From: Candidatus Krumholzibacteriota bacterium
GTDB taxonomy: Bacteria > Krumholzibacteriota > Krumholzibacteriia > Krumholzibacteriales > Krumholzibacteriaceae
Reading direction: 5' to 3'
DNA: 51,908 bases
Assembly: GCA_030609325.1 (NCBI GenBank)
Contig: JAUWCL010000024.1
Coordinates: forward strand, 1-51,908
A program made the translations under genes and the position numbers. Below, piece after piece: positions 16,908 to 25,646 of this stretch. The stretch's first letter is position 1. The number at the start of each line of letters is the position of its first letter. Under the pieces are notes generated by a model. That model was not told the DNA's origin. It worked only from the letters and a program-made list of their open reading frames with translations, and did not search any database.

Positions 16908-19900
16908 ATGGGAATCACTCTCGGAATAGATGTCGGAACCGTCAGCACGAAGTGCGCCCTTTTCGGGGCGGGCGAGCGGCTCAGGGAGATCGCCGCCTCG
17001 GGCGACGCCGTCAGCAGCGTCTTCGACTACGCGCCCGAGCCCGGCAAGGCCGTGGCCGTCTCCGGATATCGCCGTATCCAGGGCAGGCCGATCGACGTGG
17101 TGGTCGAGCAGGTCCGCGGCATTACCGGACTGCTAGAGCCGGGCGAGCTGAAGAGTGTGATAATCACAGGATCATCCGGCAAGCTCGTCGGCGAGCTGCT
17201 GGGCATCCCGGTCGAGAACGAGTTCAAGGCGGCAGCCACCGGCATCGGGATGATATATCCAGACGTCGAGAACATATTCGAGATGGGCGGGGAGAACTCG
17301 AAGTTCATCCGCGTCTCGTGCGAGGATGCTGTTACGGGGATCGTCGACTACGAGACGAACGGCGACTGCGCCGCCGGCACCGGGTCGTTCATGGACCAGC
17401 AGTCGAGCCGCCTGCGCTTCGGGATAGAGGAGGTCGGCGACCTCGTCCTCTCGACCGAGCGCAGCCCGAAGATCGCCGGCCGCTGCAGCGTGTTCGCCAA
17501 GTCCGACATGATCCACGCCCAGCAGAAGGGGTACAAACCCGAAGAGGTCCTCAAGGGGCTCTGCGAGGCGGTGGCGAGGAACTTCAAGAGCAATATCGTC
17601 AAGGGGAAGGATGTGAAGGGGAAAACGGCCTTCATCGGCGGCGTTGCCATGAACAAGGGCGTCGCGAGCGCGGTGCGCGAGGTCTTCGAGCTCGGCGAGG
17701 ACGACTTCTTCGTCCCCGAGGAAGGGGTCTATGCAGGAGCCATAGGCGCGGCGTTCATCGCCTCGGGAAACGGCGACGGTTTCGACGAGGAAGAGTTTCT
17801 CCGCGTTCTTGAGAGCGGCGGGAAATCGGCCGGCAGATCGTTTCCGTCGTGGAAGGCCCTCACCCGAGACAAGGTCAGCTTTCTGCGCGACCGCGTGAAG
17901 GAATACTCGTTCGAGGGCAGGACCCTGCCCATCGACGCCTACCTCGGGATAGACGTCGGCTCTGTCAGCACCAACCTTGTCCTCGTCGACGACAACGGCG
18001 ACGTGGTAAAGGAGATCTACCTGCGCACGCAGGCGCGCCCGATAGAGGTCGTCACCAACGGGCTCCACGAGATCCGCGACGATGTCGGCGACAGGGTATG
18101 CATCAGGGGCGTCGGGACGACGGGCTCGGGAAGGGAACTCATAGGCGAGCTGACAGGCGCCGACACGATAAACGACGAGATCACCGCCCACAAGACCGGT
18201 GCTACCTTCATCGGCGACAGCCTGCTCCAGAGGAAGGTCGACACGATATTCGAAATCGGCGGGCAGGATTCCAAATATATCAGGATAGACGACGGGATCG
18301 TCACCGACTTCACGATGAACGAGGCATGCGCCGCCGGCACCGGCTCGTTCCTCGAGGAGCAGGCCGAGAAGCTCGACATCAACATCATCGGCGAGTTCGC
18401 CGAAAGGGCGTTAGCCTCCGGGAAGCCCCTGCGTCTCGGCGAGAGGTGCACCGTCTACATGGAGCAGGACGTCTCGGCCTACATGAAGCGCGGGGCGGAA
18501 AAGGACGACATCATCGCCGGGCTGGCCTACTCTGTCGTGCAGAACTACCTCAACAGGGTCGTGCGCGGCCGCAGGATCGGCAACGTGATCTTCTTCCAGG
18601 GCGGCACCGCGTACAACGACGCCGTCGCCGCCGCATTCAGCGAGGTCGTCGGGCGCGAGATCATCGTACCGCCGCACAACGGCGGCATCGGCGCCGTCGG
18701 GGCCGCGCTGCTGGCTAAGGAGAAGGTCAAATCACTCGGCATCCAGACCTCGTTCCGCGGGTACGAGCTGGAAAACGTCGACTTCAGCATCCGCGAGTTC
18801 ACATGCCGCGGGTGCACGAACTACTGCGACATCCAGGAGTTCACCGTCGAGGGGGAGCGCACCTACTGGGGAGACAAGTGCAGCGACAAGTACCGCAAGC
18901 GCGCCAAGGTGCCGAAGAAACCGGTCATCACCGACCTCATGGCGATTTACGACGAGCTGCTCGAGCGCGACTACCTTCCCGAGGCCGCCGCTGCGGCGGG
19001 GCTCGATCTGCCCGCCGGGACAGGCTCGTATCGGATAGGCTTCCCCCGGGCGATGTACTTCTTCGACCGTTACCCTTTCTGGAACACATACCTGCGTGCG
19101 ATGGGGATCGAGGTCGTTACCTCAAAGGCGACGAACAAGAGGATCATTCACCAGGGGCTCGAGGCGGTCGTCGCCGAGCCGTGCTTCCCGATACAGGTGG
19201 CCCACGGCCATGTCGAGTCGCTCCTCGAGGAGGAGGGCCTCGACAGCATCCTCATACCGAACGTGATCGACGCGGAGACCGACATCCCCGAGGTCAACTC
19301 GTACGTCTGTCCGTGGGGACAGACACTGCCCTTCGTCGTAAGGAGCATGCCCTCGCTCCGCGGCCGCGAGGAGTTCATCTCGGCGCCGCTCGTCCACTTC
19401 CGCGAGGGCGAGAAGTACGTAGAGAAGGAGCTGCGCGGGTTCGCCGCGAAGTTCGGGATCGGCACGCGCCATCATAAAAAGGCAGTGAAGGCGGCTTACG
19501 GGGCGCAGAGGATGTTCCGCGAGGCGGTGCGCGAGAATGGGGCAAAGGCTCTCAAGACCCTCGACGAGACTGGCGAGCAGGGGATCATCATCGTAGGGCG
19601 CCCGTACAACATCGTAGACCGCGAGGTCAATCTCAACGTTCCCGGCAAGCTGAGGGACTACTACGGCGCAAACGTCATTCCGATCTTCTTCGTCGACATC
19701 GACGGGATCGGGATACGCGACCTCGGCCAGAACATGTTCTGGAACTACGGCAGGAAGATCCTCCAGGCCTCGCGATACGCGGCCCAGAGGGAGAACCTGC
19801 ACATGATATACATTACGAACTTCAAGTGCGGCCCCGACTCGTACGTGAAGCACTTCACGGGCAGTGCGGCGGTCCGCCCCTATCTCACGCTTCAGTTTGA

Positions 19901-20078
19901 CGCGCACGGCAACGACGCCGGCATAATGACGCGCTGCGAGGCATACCTCGACAGCAAAGGAGTCCTCAGATGGTGGAAAGCAAAGGAAACCCCCTCGCGG
20001 GAAGGACCCTCTACGTCCCGAGAATGTCTTCCGGAGGAGCAGAGGCCTTCTCTGCAGCCTTCAGGTACCTCGGGATAG
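16908..20078 (+). CDS. Fused double 2-hydroxyacyl-CoA dehydratase activase (BcrA/BadF-type) with DUF2229 region
   Basis: This 1056-aa protein belongs to the acyl-CoA dehydratase activase-related family. Two ASKHA ATPase modules lie in tandem: residues 1-310 open with GITLGIDVGTVST, and about 345-640 with YLGIDVGSVST. Each carries the iron-sulfur motif CAAGTGSF plus a second cysteine (GRCSVF and GERCTVY). In known activases two subunits share one [4Fe-4S] cluster, so this chain could build that site by itself. A cysteine-rich linker (CRGCTNYC, later DKC) precedes a DUF2229-type region with a further conserved part (about 700-1000). ATG 16908 is preceded by GGAAGGAA; upstream codons lack family similarity. 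It overlaps the 425-aa partner by 109 bases. Confidence 0.88.
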   Translation: MGITLGIDVGTVSTKCALFGAGERLREIAASGDAVSSVFDYAPEPGKAVAVSGYRRIQGRPIDVVVEQVRGITGLLEPGELKSVIITGSSGKLVGELLGIPVENEFKAAATGIGMIYPDVENIFEMGGENSKFIRVSCEDAVTGIVDYETNGDCAAGTGSFMDQQSSRLRFGIEEVGDLVLSTERSPKIAGRCSVFAKSDMIHAQQKGYKPEEVLKGLCEAVARNFKSNIVKGKDVKGKTAFIGGVAMNKGVASAVREVFELGEDDFFVPEEGVYAGAIGAAFIASGNGDGFDEEEFLRVLESGGKSAGRSFPSWKALTRDKVSFLRDRVKEYSFEGRTLPIDAYLGIDVGSVSTNLVLVDDNGDVVKEIYLRTQARPIEVVTNGLHEIRDDVGDRVCIRGVGTTGSGRELIGELTGADTINDEITAHKTGATFIGDSLLQRKVDTIFEIGGQDSKYIRIDDGIVTDFTMNEACAAGTGSFLEEQAEKLDINIIGEFAERALASGKPLRLGERCTVYMEQDVSAYMKRGAEKDDIIAGLAYSVVQNYLNRVVRGRRIGNVIFFQGGTAYNDAVAAAFSEVVGREIIVPPHNGGIGAVGAALLAKEKVKSLGIQTSFRGYELENVDFSIREFTCRGCTNYCDIQEFTVEGERTYWGDKCSDKYRKRAKVPKKPVITDLMAIYDELLERDYLPEAAAAAGLDLPAGTGSYRIGFPRAMYFFDRYPFWNTYLRAMGIEVVTSKATNKRIIHQGLEAVVAEPCFPIQVAHGHVESLLEEEGLDSILIPNVIDAETDIPEVNSYVCPWGQTLPFVVRSMPSLRGREEFISAPLVHFREGEKYVEKELRGFAAKFGIGTRHHKKAVKAAYGAQRMFREAVRENGAKALKTLDETGEQGIIIVGRPYNIVDREVNLNVPGKLRDYYGANVIPIFFVDIDGIGIRDLGQNMFWNYGRKILQASRYAAQRENLHMIYITNFKCGPDSYVKHFTGSAAVRPYLTLQFDAHGNDAGIMTRCEAYLDSKGVLRWWKAKETPSREGPSTSRECLPEEQRPSLQPSGTSG

Positions 20079-21247
20079 AGACCCGGCCCACGCCGGAGGG
20101 TAACGAGAGGACATATGAGTTGGCCGGAAAGTGCACATCGGGCGACGAGTGCCTCCCCGCGCGCGTCACGATCGGCAATTTCCTCCGTGTGATCGAGCAG
20201 CCCGGGTTCGACCCGTCGAAGACGGCGTTCTTCCTGCCTACGGCCGGCGGCCCGTGCCGGTTCGGGCAGTACGCGCCGTTTGCGCGGCAGGTCATGGACG
20301 AGATGGGCCACGGAGAGGTCCTGATCGTCTCGCCGACCAGCGCCGACGGATACGCGAGCCTCGGCGAGAGCGCCGGCGATCTCCTCAAGCTCGGCTGGTG
20401 GGGGCTCGTGGCGAGCGACGCCTTCCGCAAGATACTCCACATCTACAGGCCGTACGAGACAGAGCCGGGCACCGCAGACAAGGCGCACGCGAAATCCCTG
20501 AAACTGTTCTGCGACGCCCTGGCCGACCGGTCCGAGTCCCTCGACAGGAAGCTTGATTCGCTCGTCGGCGTGATGGAGGAGGCGAGAGATATCTTCCGCG
20601 CCGTACCGGCCGATTTCGGGAAGGATGTGATGCTCGTCGGAGTGGTCGGCGAGATCTTCTGTCGTCTCAGCACCTTCAGCAACGAGGACCTGATCAGGCG
20701 CCTCGAGCCGTTCGGGGCCCAGGCGTGGCTCTCGGACATCACCGAGTGGGTCCACTACACCGACAGCGACAACATCAGGAACCTCAAGAGGCTGGGTAAG
20801 GTCTTCACGACCGGAATGCTCGGCGCGCTGATCAAGCGGCGCGTCCAGCACGGATACGAGAAGAAGCTGCTCGCCCCGCTGCAGGGCGAGTTCGTCGGCG
20901 TCGAGGAGCCCCGCAGCGTGGGCGAGGTCCTCGACCTTGCCGCGCCTTACCTCCCCGTGGCGGGCTCGCTCGGCGAGATGGTCCTGAGCGTCGGCAAATC
21001 GATATACATGTACGGGAAGGGCGCGGACGGCATCATCGACATCAGCCCGTTCACCTGCATGAACGGGATCATCTCCGAGTCGATCTACCCGAGGTTAAGC
21101 GCCGACCACGATAACATCCCCATCAGGAACTTCTACTTCGACGGGACGCAGACCGACCTCGAGAACGATCTCGGGATTTTCATGGAACTCGTCCGCAATT
21201 ACCACCGTAAGAAAACAAGGAAGCGGATCAGGCGAAAGGTGGCCTGA
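19970..21247 (+). CDS. 2-hydroxyacyl-CoA dehydratase-like partner of the double activase
   Basis: This 425-aa protein is related to the region found C-terminally in single-chain activase/dehydratase proteins. Conserved cysteines occur in GKCTSGDECLPARV, GGPCRFGQY and FTCMNGI, suggesting iron-sulfur binding. It starts at ATG 19970, preceded by AAAGGAG, inside the end of the activase gene (109-base overlap in another frame), so the two are certainly co-expressed. Close relatives accompany or are fused to double activases in anaerobes. The substrate is unknown: no classical HgdA/HgdB-type subunits or CoA transferase lie nearby. A double-cubane-like reductase is one alternative. Confidence 0.78.
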   Translation: MVESKGNPLAGRTLYVPRMSSGGAEAFSAAFRYLGIETRPTPEGNERTYELAGKCTSGDECLPARVTIGNFLRVIEQPGFDPSKTAFFLPTAGGPCRFGQYAPFARQVMDEMGHGEVLIVSPTSADGYASLGESAGDLLKLGWWGLVASDAFRKILHIYRPYETEPGTADKAHAKSLKLFCDALADRSESLDRKLDSLVGVMEEARDIFRAVPADFGKDVMLVGVVGEIFCRLSTFSNEDLIRRLEPFGAQAWLSDITEWVHYTDSDNIRNLKRLGKVFTTGMLGALIKRRVQHGYEKKLLAPLQGEFVGVEEPRSVGEVLDLAAPYLPVAGSLGEMVLSVGKSIYMYGKGADGIIDISPFTCMNGIISESIYPRLSADHDNIPIRNFYFDGTQTDLENDLGIFMELVRNYHRKKTRKRIRRKVA

Positions 21248-21275
21248 CGCCTCGCTTTTCGTTATCTTTCAATGT

Positions 21276-21301
21276 CCCGGCGGCCGCAGGGGCCGGCCGG
21301 G
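21276..21301 (+). terminator. GC-rich hairpin between activase unit and M16 genes
   Basis: CCCGGCGGCC pairs with GGCCGGCCGGG with one bulge around a short loop. There is no clear T-run after it, so it may be an attenuator, mRNA-stability hairpin or factor-assisted terminator. Confidence 0.4.
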
Positions 21302-21330
21302 AATGCCTGTTTCACCACATTGGAGGAGAG

Positions 21331-22674
21331 ATGAGGAGAATCATTCCGGCGGCTGCCGTAGCGGCTGCCGTCCTGCTCGTCCTTTCCGCCGGGGCGGCCC
21401 CCGCGGCCGCCGGCGAAAAGATCGAGGTGGCGATCGACGCCACCGTGGAGACCCTCGACAACGGCCTCAAGGTGATCCTCGTCGAGGACCACTCCGTTCC
21501 GGTCATCAGCTACCAGACATTCTTCCGCGTGGGGGCGCGCAACGAACGCGCAGGCATCACGGGGATCTCGCATTTCATGGAACACATGATGTTCAACGGC
21601 GCCGACAAGTACGGCCCGAAGGAGTTCGACGCCGTCCTCGAGGCGAACGGCGGCTATTCCAACGCTTTTACCTCGGCCGATATGACAGCATACTATGAGG
21701 ACATCTCGAGCGACGGTCTCGAGCTCTGCATCGACCTCGACTCGGACAGGATGAAGTCGCTCAAGCTCGATCCGAAGTTCATCGTCAGCGAGATGGACGT
21801 CGTCAAGGAGGAGCGCCGCCTGAGGATCGACAACTCGGTTCAGGGGCAGATGCGGGAGGACCTCGACGCCCTCGCGTTCAAGGCCCATTCGTACAAATGG
21901 CCCGTCATCGGCTGGATGTCCGATCTCGAGGCGATCGACCGCGATGACTGCGTCGAGTACTTCAGGACGTTCTACGCCCCCAACAACGCGATCCTCATAG
22001 TCGCCGGCGACTTCGACACGAAGAAGGCGATGAAGCTGATACACGAATACTACGACGACATACCGGCCCGGGAGCCGTCGCAGGCTGTCCGTACGGTCGA
22101 GCCGGAGCAGATGGGCGAGCGCCGTGGAGAGGTTCACAGGAAGGCGGAGCTGCCCGCCGTGATGATCTCCTATCATACCCCCGACATCGCGAGCGGCGAT
22201 ATCTACGCGCTCGACGTCCTCCAGAAGATCCTCACCGGCGGCCGCAGCTCCAGGCTCTACCGCAAGCTCGTCCGCGAGACCGGGGCCGCGATGTCGGTGC
22301 GTGCCTCCTTCCCGTGGAGGATCGATCCGTACCTCTTCTCGTTCAACATCAAGATGAAGCCGGGTCGCGAGACGGCGGAGGCCGAGGAGGCCGTCTACGC
22401 CGCGCTGATCGACATCGCGGAGAACGGCGTCCTCGATGAGGAGCTCTCGCGGGCGAAGAATGTTCTCGAGGCCGATTTCGTGAGGAGCATGCAGAAGGTC
22501 AACGGCAGGGCGAGCAAGATCGGCAGGTACGAGATCCTCTTCGGCGACTACCGCGAGATCATGAATGTGCCGGGCCGCTACAGGGCCGTGACGAACGACG
22601 AAGTGCGCGGGGCGGCGAAGAAATATTTCTCGAGCAGGAACAGGACCGTGGTGACACTGGTGCCCGAGGCATAG
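21331..22674 (+). CDS. M16 family zinc peptidase (active subunit)
   Basis: This 447-aa exported protein has a signal peptide ending near APAAA. The inverzincin zinc motif HxxEH is HFMEH at 81-85, with the distal glutamate region after ELCIDLDSDRM. Two M16 halves (PF00675 and PF05193) are present. ATG 21331 follows GGAGGAG. The gene directly precedes a second M16 gene whose ribosome-binding site overlaps this stop. Together they match bacterial M16B heterodimers with one catalytic subunit, probably a periplasmic processing peptidase degrading short peptides. Confidence 0.92.
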   Translation: MRRIIPAAAVAAAVLLVLSAGAAPAAAGEKIEVAIDATVETLDNGLKVILVEDHSVPVISYQTFFRVGARNERAGITGISHFMEHMMFNGADKYGPKEFDAVLEANGGYSNAFTSADMTAYYEDISSDGLELCIDLDSDRMKSLKLDPKFIVSEMDVVKEERRLRIDNSVQGQMREDLDALAFKAHSYKWPVIGWMSDLEAIDRDDCVEYFRTFYAPNNAILIVAGDFDTKKAMKLIHEYYDDIPAREPSQAVRTVEPEQMGERRGEVHRKAELPAVMISYHTPDIASGDIYALDVLQKILTGGRSSRLYRKLVRETGAAMSVRASFPWRIDPYLFSFNIKMKPGRETAEAEEAVYAALIDIAENGVLDEELSRAKNVLEADFVRSMQKVNGRASKIGRYEILFGDYREIMNVPGRYRAVTNDEVRGAAKKYFSSRNRTVVTLVPEA

Positions 22675-22686
22675 GAGGATCATGCT

Positions 22687-24081
22687 ATGAGACGGATATT
22701 ATCAGTGCTGATCGCGGCGGCCGTGATCGCCGCCTCCGTGCCCGCTGTGTCGGGCACCAGGGACGTCAAGCTCCCCGACTACGAGGAGCACGTCATGAAA
22801 AACGGCCTGAAGGTCTTCGTCGTCGAGACGAGCGAGGTCCCGCTCGTGACGATGAGGCTCCTCATCCCCGCCGGCTCGTGCAGCGACGGGCCGGGCAGCG
22901 AGGGTCTGGCCGGCATGACCGCCAGGCTCCTGCTCAAGGGCGCCGGCGGCAAGGGCGCCGACGAGATCTCCTCGTCGGTCGAGGGAGTCGGCGGCAGGCT
23001 CGACGCCTGGGCCGGACGTGACTACGCCGTTATTACGGGCGATTTTCTCTCCCGCGACGTCGAGCTCGGTCTCGATCATCTCGCCCGCGTCGTGACAAAG
23101 CCTGATTTCCTCGCCGAAGAGTTCGAGCGCGAGAAGTCGATCGTCCTTGCAGAGGCGATGAGTGTGAAGGAGAACCCCTGCTCGCTCGCGAACAGGGAGT
23201 TCCTCAGGCTCCTTCTCGCCCCGCATCCGTACGGCAACCCGGTCGACGGCTACCCGTCGAGCGTAAGGGAGATGACGCGCGATGACGTCGTCGGTTTCCA
23301 CAGAAGCCGCTATGTGCCCGGGGGTGCCGTGCTCGCCGTCGTCGGCGACGTCGACGCCGGAAAGGCCAGGAAGCTCATAGAGGAGAAATTCGGCGGATGG
23401 AAGGGCTCACCTCCCGCGGACAGCCGTGTCGCCGCCCTCGAGAAGCGGCCGGCGAAGACCCGCAGGGTGATCGTCATCGACAAGCCCGACCTCACGCAGA
23501 GCCAGATCAGGATCGGGAATATCGCCGTCGGCAGGGACACGCCCGACCATTTCGAACTGACAGTCGCGAACAGCGTGCTCGGCGGAGGATTCACCTCGAG
23601 ATTGATGGACGAGATCAGGGTCAACAGGGGCCTTTCGTACGGCGCGAGTAGCGGGCTCGGTCAGTATCGCTACGGCGGCTTCTTCGGCGTCTACACCTAT
23701 ACGAAGAACGCCACCCTGCGAGAGACGATCGACGTCGCCCTCGAGCAGATCATGCTGATCCGCGACGAGAAGGTGGGCGAGGAGGAGCTCGCAGGGTGCA
23801 GGCGCTACATATCGGGTCTCTTCCCTTTCGACATAGAGACGAACTCCGACATCGCACAGTGGATGACCGACCTCGAGTTCTATAGTCTCGGCGGTGATTT
23901 CATCGAGAAGTACCGCAGCAGGATAGGGGCCGTCTCATCAGACGGCGTCATGCGCGTAGCGAGGGAGCATTTCGGCTGCGACGGGAACCTCATCGTCGTG
24001 ATAACGAACTACGAGGAGACGAAGGACCAACTCGAGGGCCTCGGCGAGACAGAGGTCATATCGATAAAGGAGATAGAGTAA
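22687..24081 (+). CDS. M16 family peptidase-like protein (non-catalytic subunit)
   Basis: This 464-aa protein has a signal peptide and the M16 fold, but at the zinc-motif position it reads EGLAGMTARLLLKGAG, so HxxEH is absent. The C-terminal half keeps the arginine-tyrosine pair region seen in non-catalytic partners (LMDEIRVNRGLSYGASSG). The gene starts 12 bases after the catalytic subunit, with AGGAGG spanning the previous stop. A role as the substrate-binding partner of the preceding enzyme is expected from characterised M16B pairs. Confidence 0.9.
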   Translation: MRRILSVLIAAAVIAASVPAVSGTRDVKLPDYEEHVMKNGLKVFVVETSEVPLVTMRLLIPAGSCSDGPGSEGLAGMTARLLLKGAGGKGADEISSSVEGVGGRLDAWAGRDYAVITGDFLSRDVELGLDHLARVVTKPDFLAEEFEREKSIVLAEAMSVKENPCSLANREFLRLLLAPHPYGNPVDGYPSSVREMTRDDVVGFHRSRYVPGGAVLAVVGDVDAGKARKLIEEKFGGWKGSPPADSRVAALEKRPAKTRRVIVIDKPDLTQSQIRIGNIAVGRDTPDHFELTVANSVLGGGFTSRLMDEIRVNRGLSYGASSGLGQYRYGGFFGVYTYTKNATLRETIDVALEQIMLIRDEKVGEEELAGCRRYISGLFPFDIETNSDIAQWMTDLEFYSLGGDFIEKYRSRIGAVSSDGVMRVAREHFGCDGNLIVVITNYEETKDQLEGLGETEVISIKEIE

Positions 24082-24960
24082 TCAGCGGGGGAGCAGCCCC
24101 ATCAGATCTATCTGGCGCCTGAGCCCTTCCTCGAGGAAGACAGGCGAGAAGCCGAGGTCGGCCGCGGCGGCCGAATGGTCGAAGACCTTGTCCTCGAGCA
24201 GGCGCAACACCTGCGCCGGCCTGACGGGCGTCGACGGGAGTATTCTCTCAGCGATCCTGAGGACGGCCACGGAGGCACGGAGCGGGACGGGGAACATCTT
24301 GACCCCGGTGCCCAGCAATCCCGCGATCATCTTGACGATCTCCCGGAGCGTGTGGACGCTCCTGCCGGAGATCTCGTAACTTTTCCCGGCCGCTGCCGGA
24401 GATATCAGCGCCGCTGTGATACATGAGGCGAGATCGAAAGCCGAGACTGGCTGGAACAGCGACTTTCCTCCGCCGGGCATGGGGATCACACTCCTGCGCG
24501 ATATGTAGGTGATCAGCTTCGACATGTTCCGGTCGAGAGGCGTGCCGTAGATCATCGTCGGCCGCAGTATCGTCCAGGGGATTCCCGAGGAGGTCACGAT
24601 CTTCTCTGAGGCCTCGATCCTGGACACCTCGTCCCGGTAGCGCGAAAAGATCCCAGTCGAGCTGACCGCGACGATGCTCCTCGCCCCGGGGCATCCCTTC
24701 AGTATCGCTTCCGAATGATATATCGACGAGATGTTGACTAACGACCGGTCGCCGTCCCACAAGCGGGCTGTCGAATCGGCGTCGCGGGCGTTTCCATCGA
24801 CAGTCCTGACGGGCCAGGCGGAGAGATCGCCGAGCGGGTCGCCGGGCAGCGTCAGGCATACGACGTCGGCGTCGCGGGCGAGCGGAGACCGGAAGAGATC
24901 GTCGAGGAAGGCACGGCCAGTGTTACCCGAAGCGCCGGTTATGAACAGTCTCATCTGCAT
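24082..24960 (-). CDS. NAD(P)-binding atypical SDR / NAD-dependent epimerase-like protein
   Basis: This 292-aa Rossmann protein opens with LFITGASGNTGR (dinucleotide-binding glycine motif). It has VSSTGIFSRY for the catalytic-serine strand and TILRPTMIYGTPLDRN typical of extended/atypical SDRs (NmrA or complex I subunit NDUFA9-like). The usual YxxxK is not obvious. The substrate is unknown; relatives act on lipid or nucleotide-sugar-like compounds. Its stop directly abuts the stop of the convergent M16 gene, with no base between them. Confidence 0.78.
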   Translation of the reverse strand: MQMRLFITGASGNTGRAFLDDLFRSPLARDADVVCLTLPGDPLGDLSAWPVRTVDGNARDADSTARLWDGDRSLVNISSIYHSEAILKGCPGARSIVAVSSTGIFSRYRDEVSRIEASEKIVTSSGIPWTILRPTMIYGTPLDRNMSKLITYISRRSVIPMPGGGKSLFQPVSAFDLASCITAALISPAAAGKSYEISGRSVHTLREIVKMIAGLLGTGVKMFPVPLRASVAVLRIAERILPSTPVRPAQVLRLLEDKVFDHSAAAADLGFSPVFLEEGLRRQIDLMGLLPR

Positions 24961-24993
24961 AGCTGTATCAGGGGCAGGCCCGCTGACAAAGCG

Positions 24994-25392
24994 TCAGCCG
25001 GCCGTCACGGTCTTGACATCGAACTCGGGCGGGTCGAGCATCGTCTTCTTGACGGTGCAGAGGTCGACGGTGTGGAGAAGCGCCTTCCTGTACTTATCGG
25101 GGAAGTCGGCGGGCAGTTCGATCTCGATCGTGATCCTCGTCACTTTGTGCGTCTCCGGATCGCGCTCGTCGCTCTGGATGACCTTGATATTGCTGACCGG
25201 GATACCTCTCTTCTCGCAGAAGTACACGACGTAGATGCCCGCGCATGAAGCGAGCGAGGTGAGGAAGAGGGTAAAAGGCGCCGGGGCCGTTCCATCGCCG
25301 CCGGACATGACCGACTGGTCGGTCAGGACGGTGTGACTTCCTGCCTGAGCGCTGGTCAGTTTGTTTCCCGGGAAAGTAACCGTGATCTCCAT
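24994..25392 (-). CDS. OsmC family peroxiredoxin-like protein
   Basis: This 132-aa OsmC/Ohr-fold protein has the two active-site cysteines Cys50 (LASCAGIYV) and Cys112 (VDLCTVKK), with the internal LxSLAxC pattern. It probably reduces organic hydroperoxides or binds sulfur/thiol compounds. ATG 25392 is set by AAGGAG upstream. The frame continues 35 codons further, but that part is the tRNA-Leu gene read through, not protein. It ends 34 bases from the SDR gene start, so co-transcription with that gene is possible. Confidence 0.88.
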   Translation of the reverse strand: MEITVTFPGNKLTSAQAGSHTVLTDQSVMSGGDGTAPAPFTLFLTSLASCAGIYVVYFCEKRGIPVSNIKVIQSDERDPETHKVTRITIEIELPADFPDKYRKALLHTVDLCTVKKTMLDPPEFDVKTVTAG

Positions 25393-25420
25393 CTTCGTCT
25401 CCTTGATAGAAAAGAAAAAT

Positions 25421-25503
25421 GCCTGAGGGGGGAGTCGAACCCCCACGAGGTTACCCTCACTGCGCCCTGAACGCAGCGCGTCTACCAGTTCCACCACTCA
25501 GGC
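25421..25503 (-). tRNA. tRNA-Leu (anticodon CAG)
   Basis: The 83-base gene pairs GCCTGAG with CTCAGGC in the acceptor stem. It has the class II long variable arm, a T arm with GGTTCGA, and an anticodon loop TTCAGGG giving CAG. The CCA end is not encoded. It lies 28 bases before the osmC-like start and uses the promoter at 25523-25551. Confidence 0.95.
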
Positions 25504-25522
25504 ATCTTCTTTGCAGGTAAGT

Positions 25523-25551
25523 ACAATAATTAACGCCGGATAGTTTGTCAA
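25523..25551 (-). promoter_or_regulatory. Promoter of tRNA-Leu
   Basis: Minus strand TTGACA (25546-25551), then 17 bases, then TATTGT (25523-25528), about 20 bases before the tRNA. Confidence 0.7.
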
Positions 25552-25574
25552 GACCGCCCTGATGGCGGAGATAC

Positions 25575-25603
25575 TTGCACAATCGGGCGTATGGGCGTAG
25601 TAT
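25575..25603 (+). promoter_or_regulatory. Promoter of lpoB-like unit
   Basis: TTGCAC (25575-25580), 17-base spacer and TAGTAT (25598-25603), 44 bases before the lipoprotein start. It is arranged back-to-back with the tRNA promoter. Confidence 0.55.
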
Positions 25604-25646
25604 ATCGCCAGTATTATTGTCAGTGGCCTGAAAAGAGGAGGAAACG

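Noticed and set aside
25393-25497. N-terminal extension of the OsmC-like protein
   Set aside because: The extension is the tRNA-Leu gene read as codons; AAGGAG and family length place the start at 25392.
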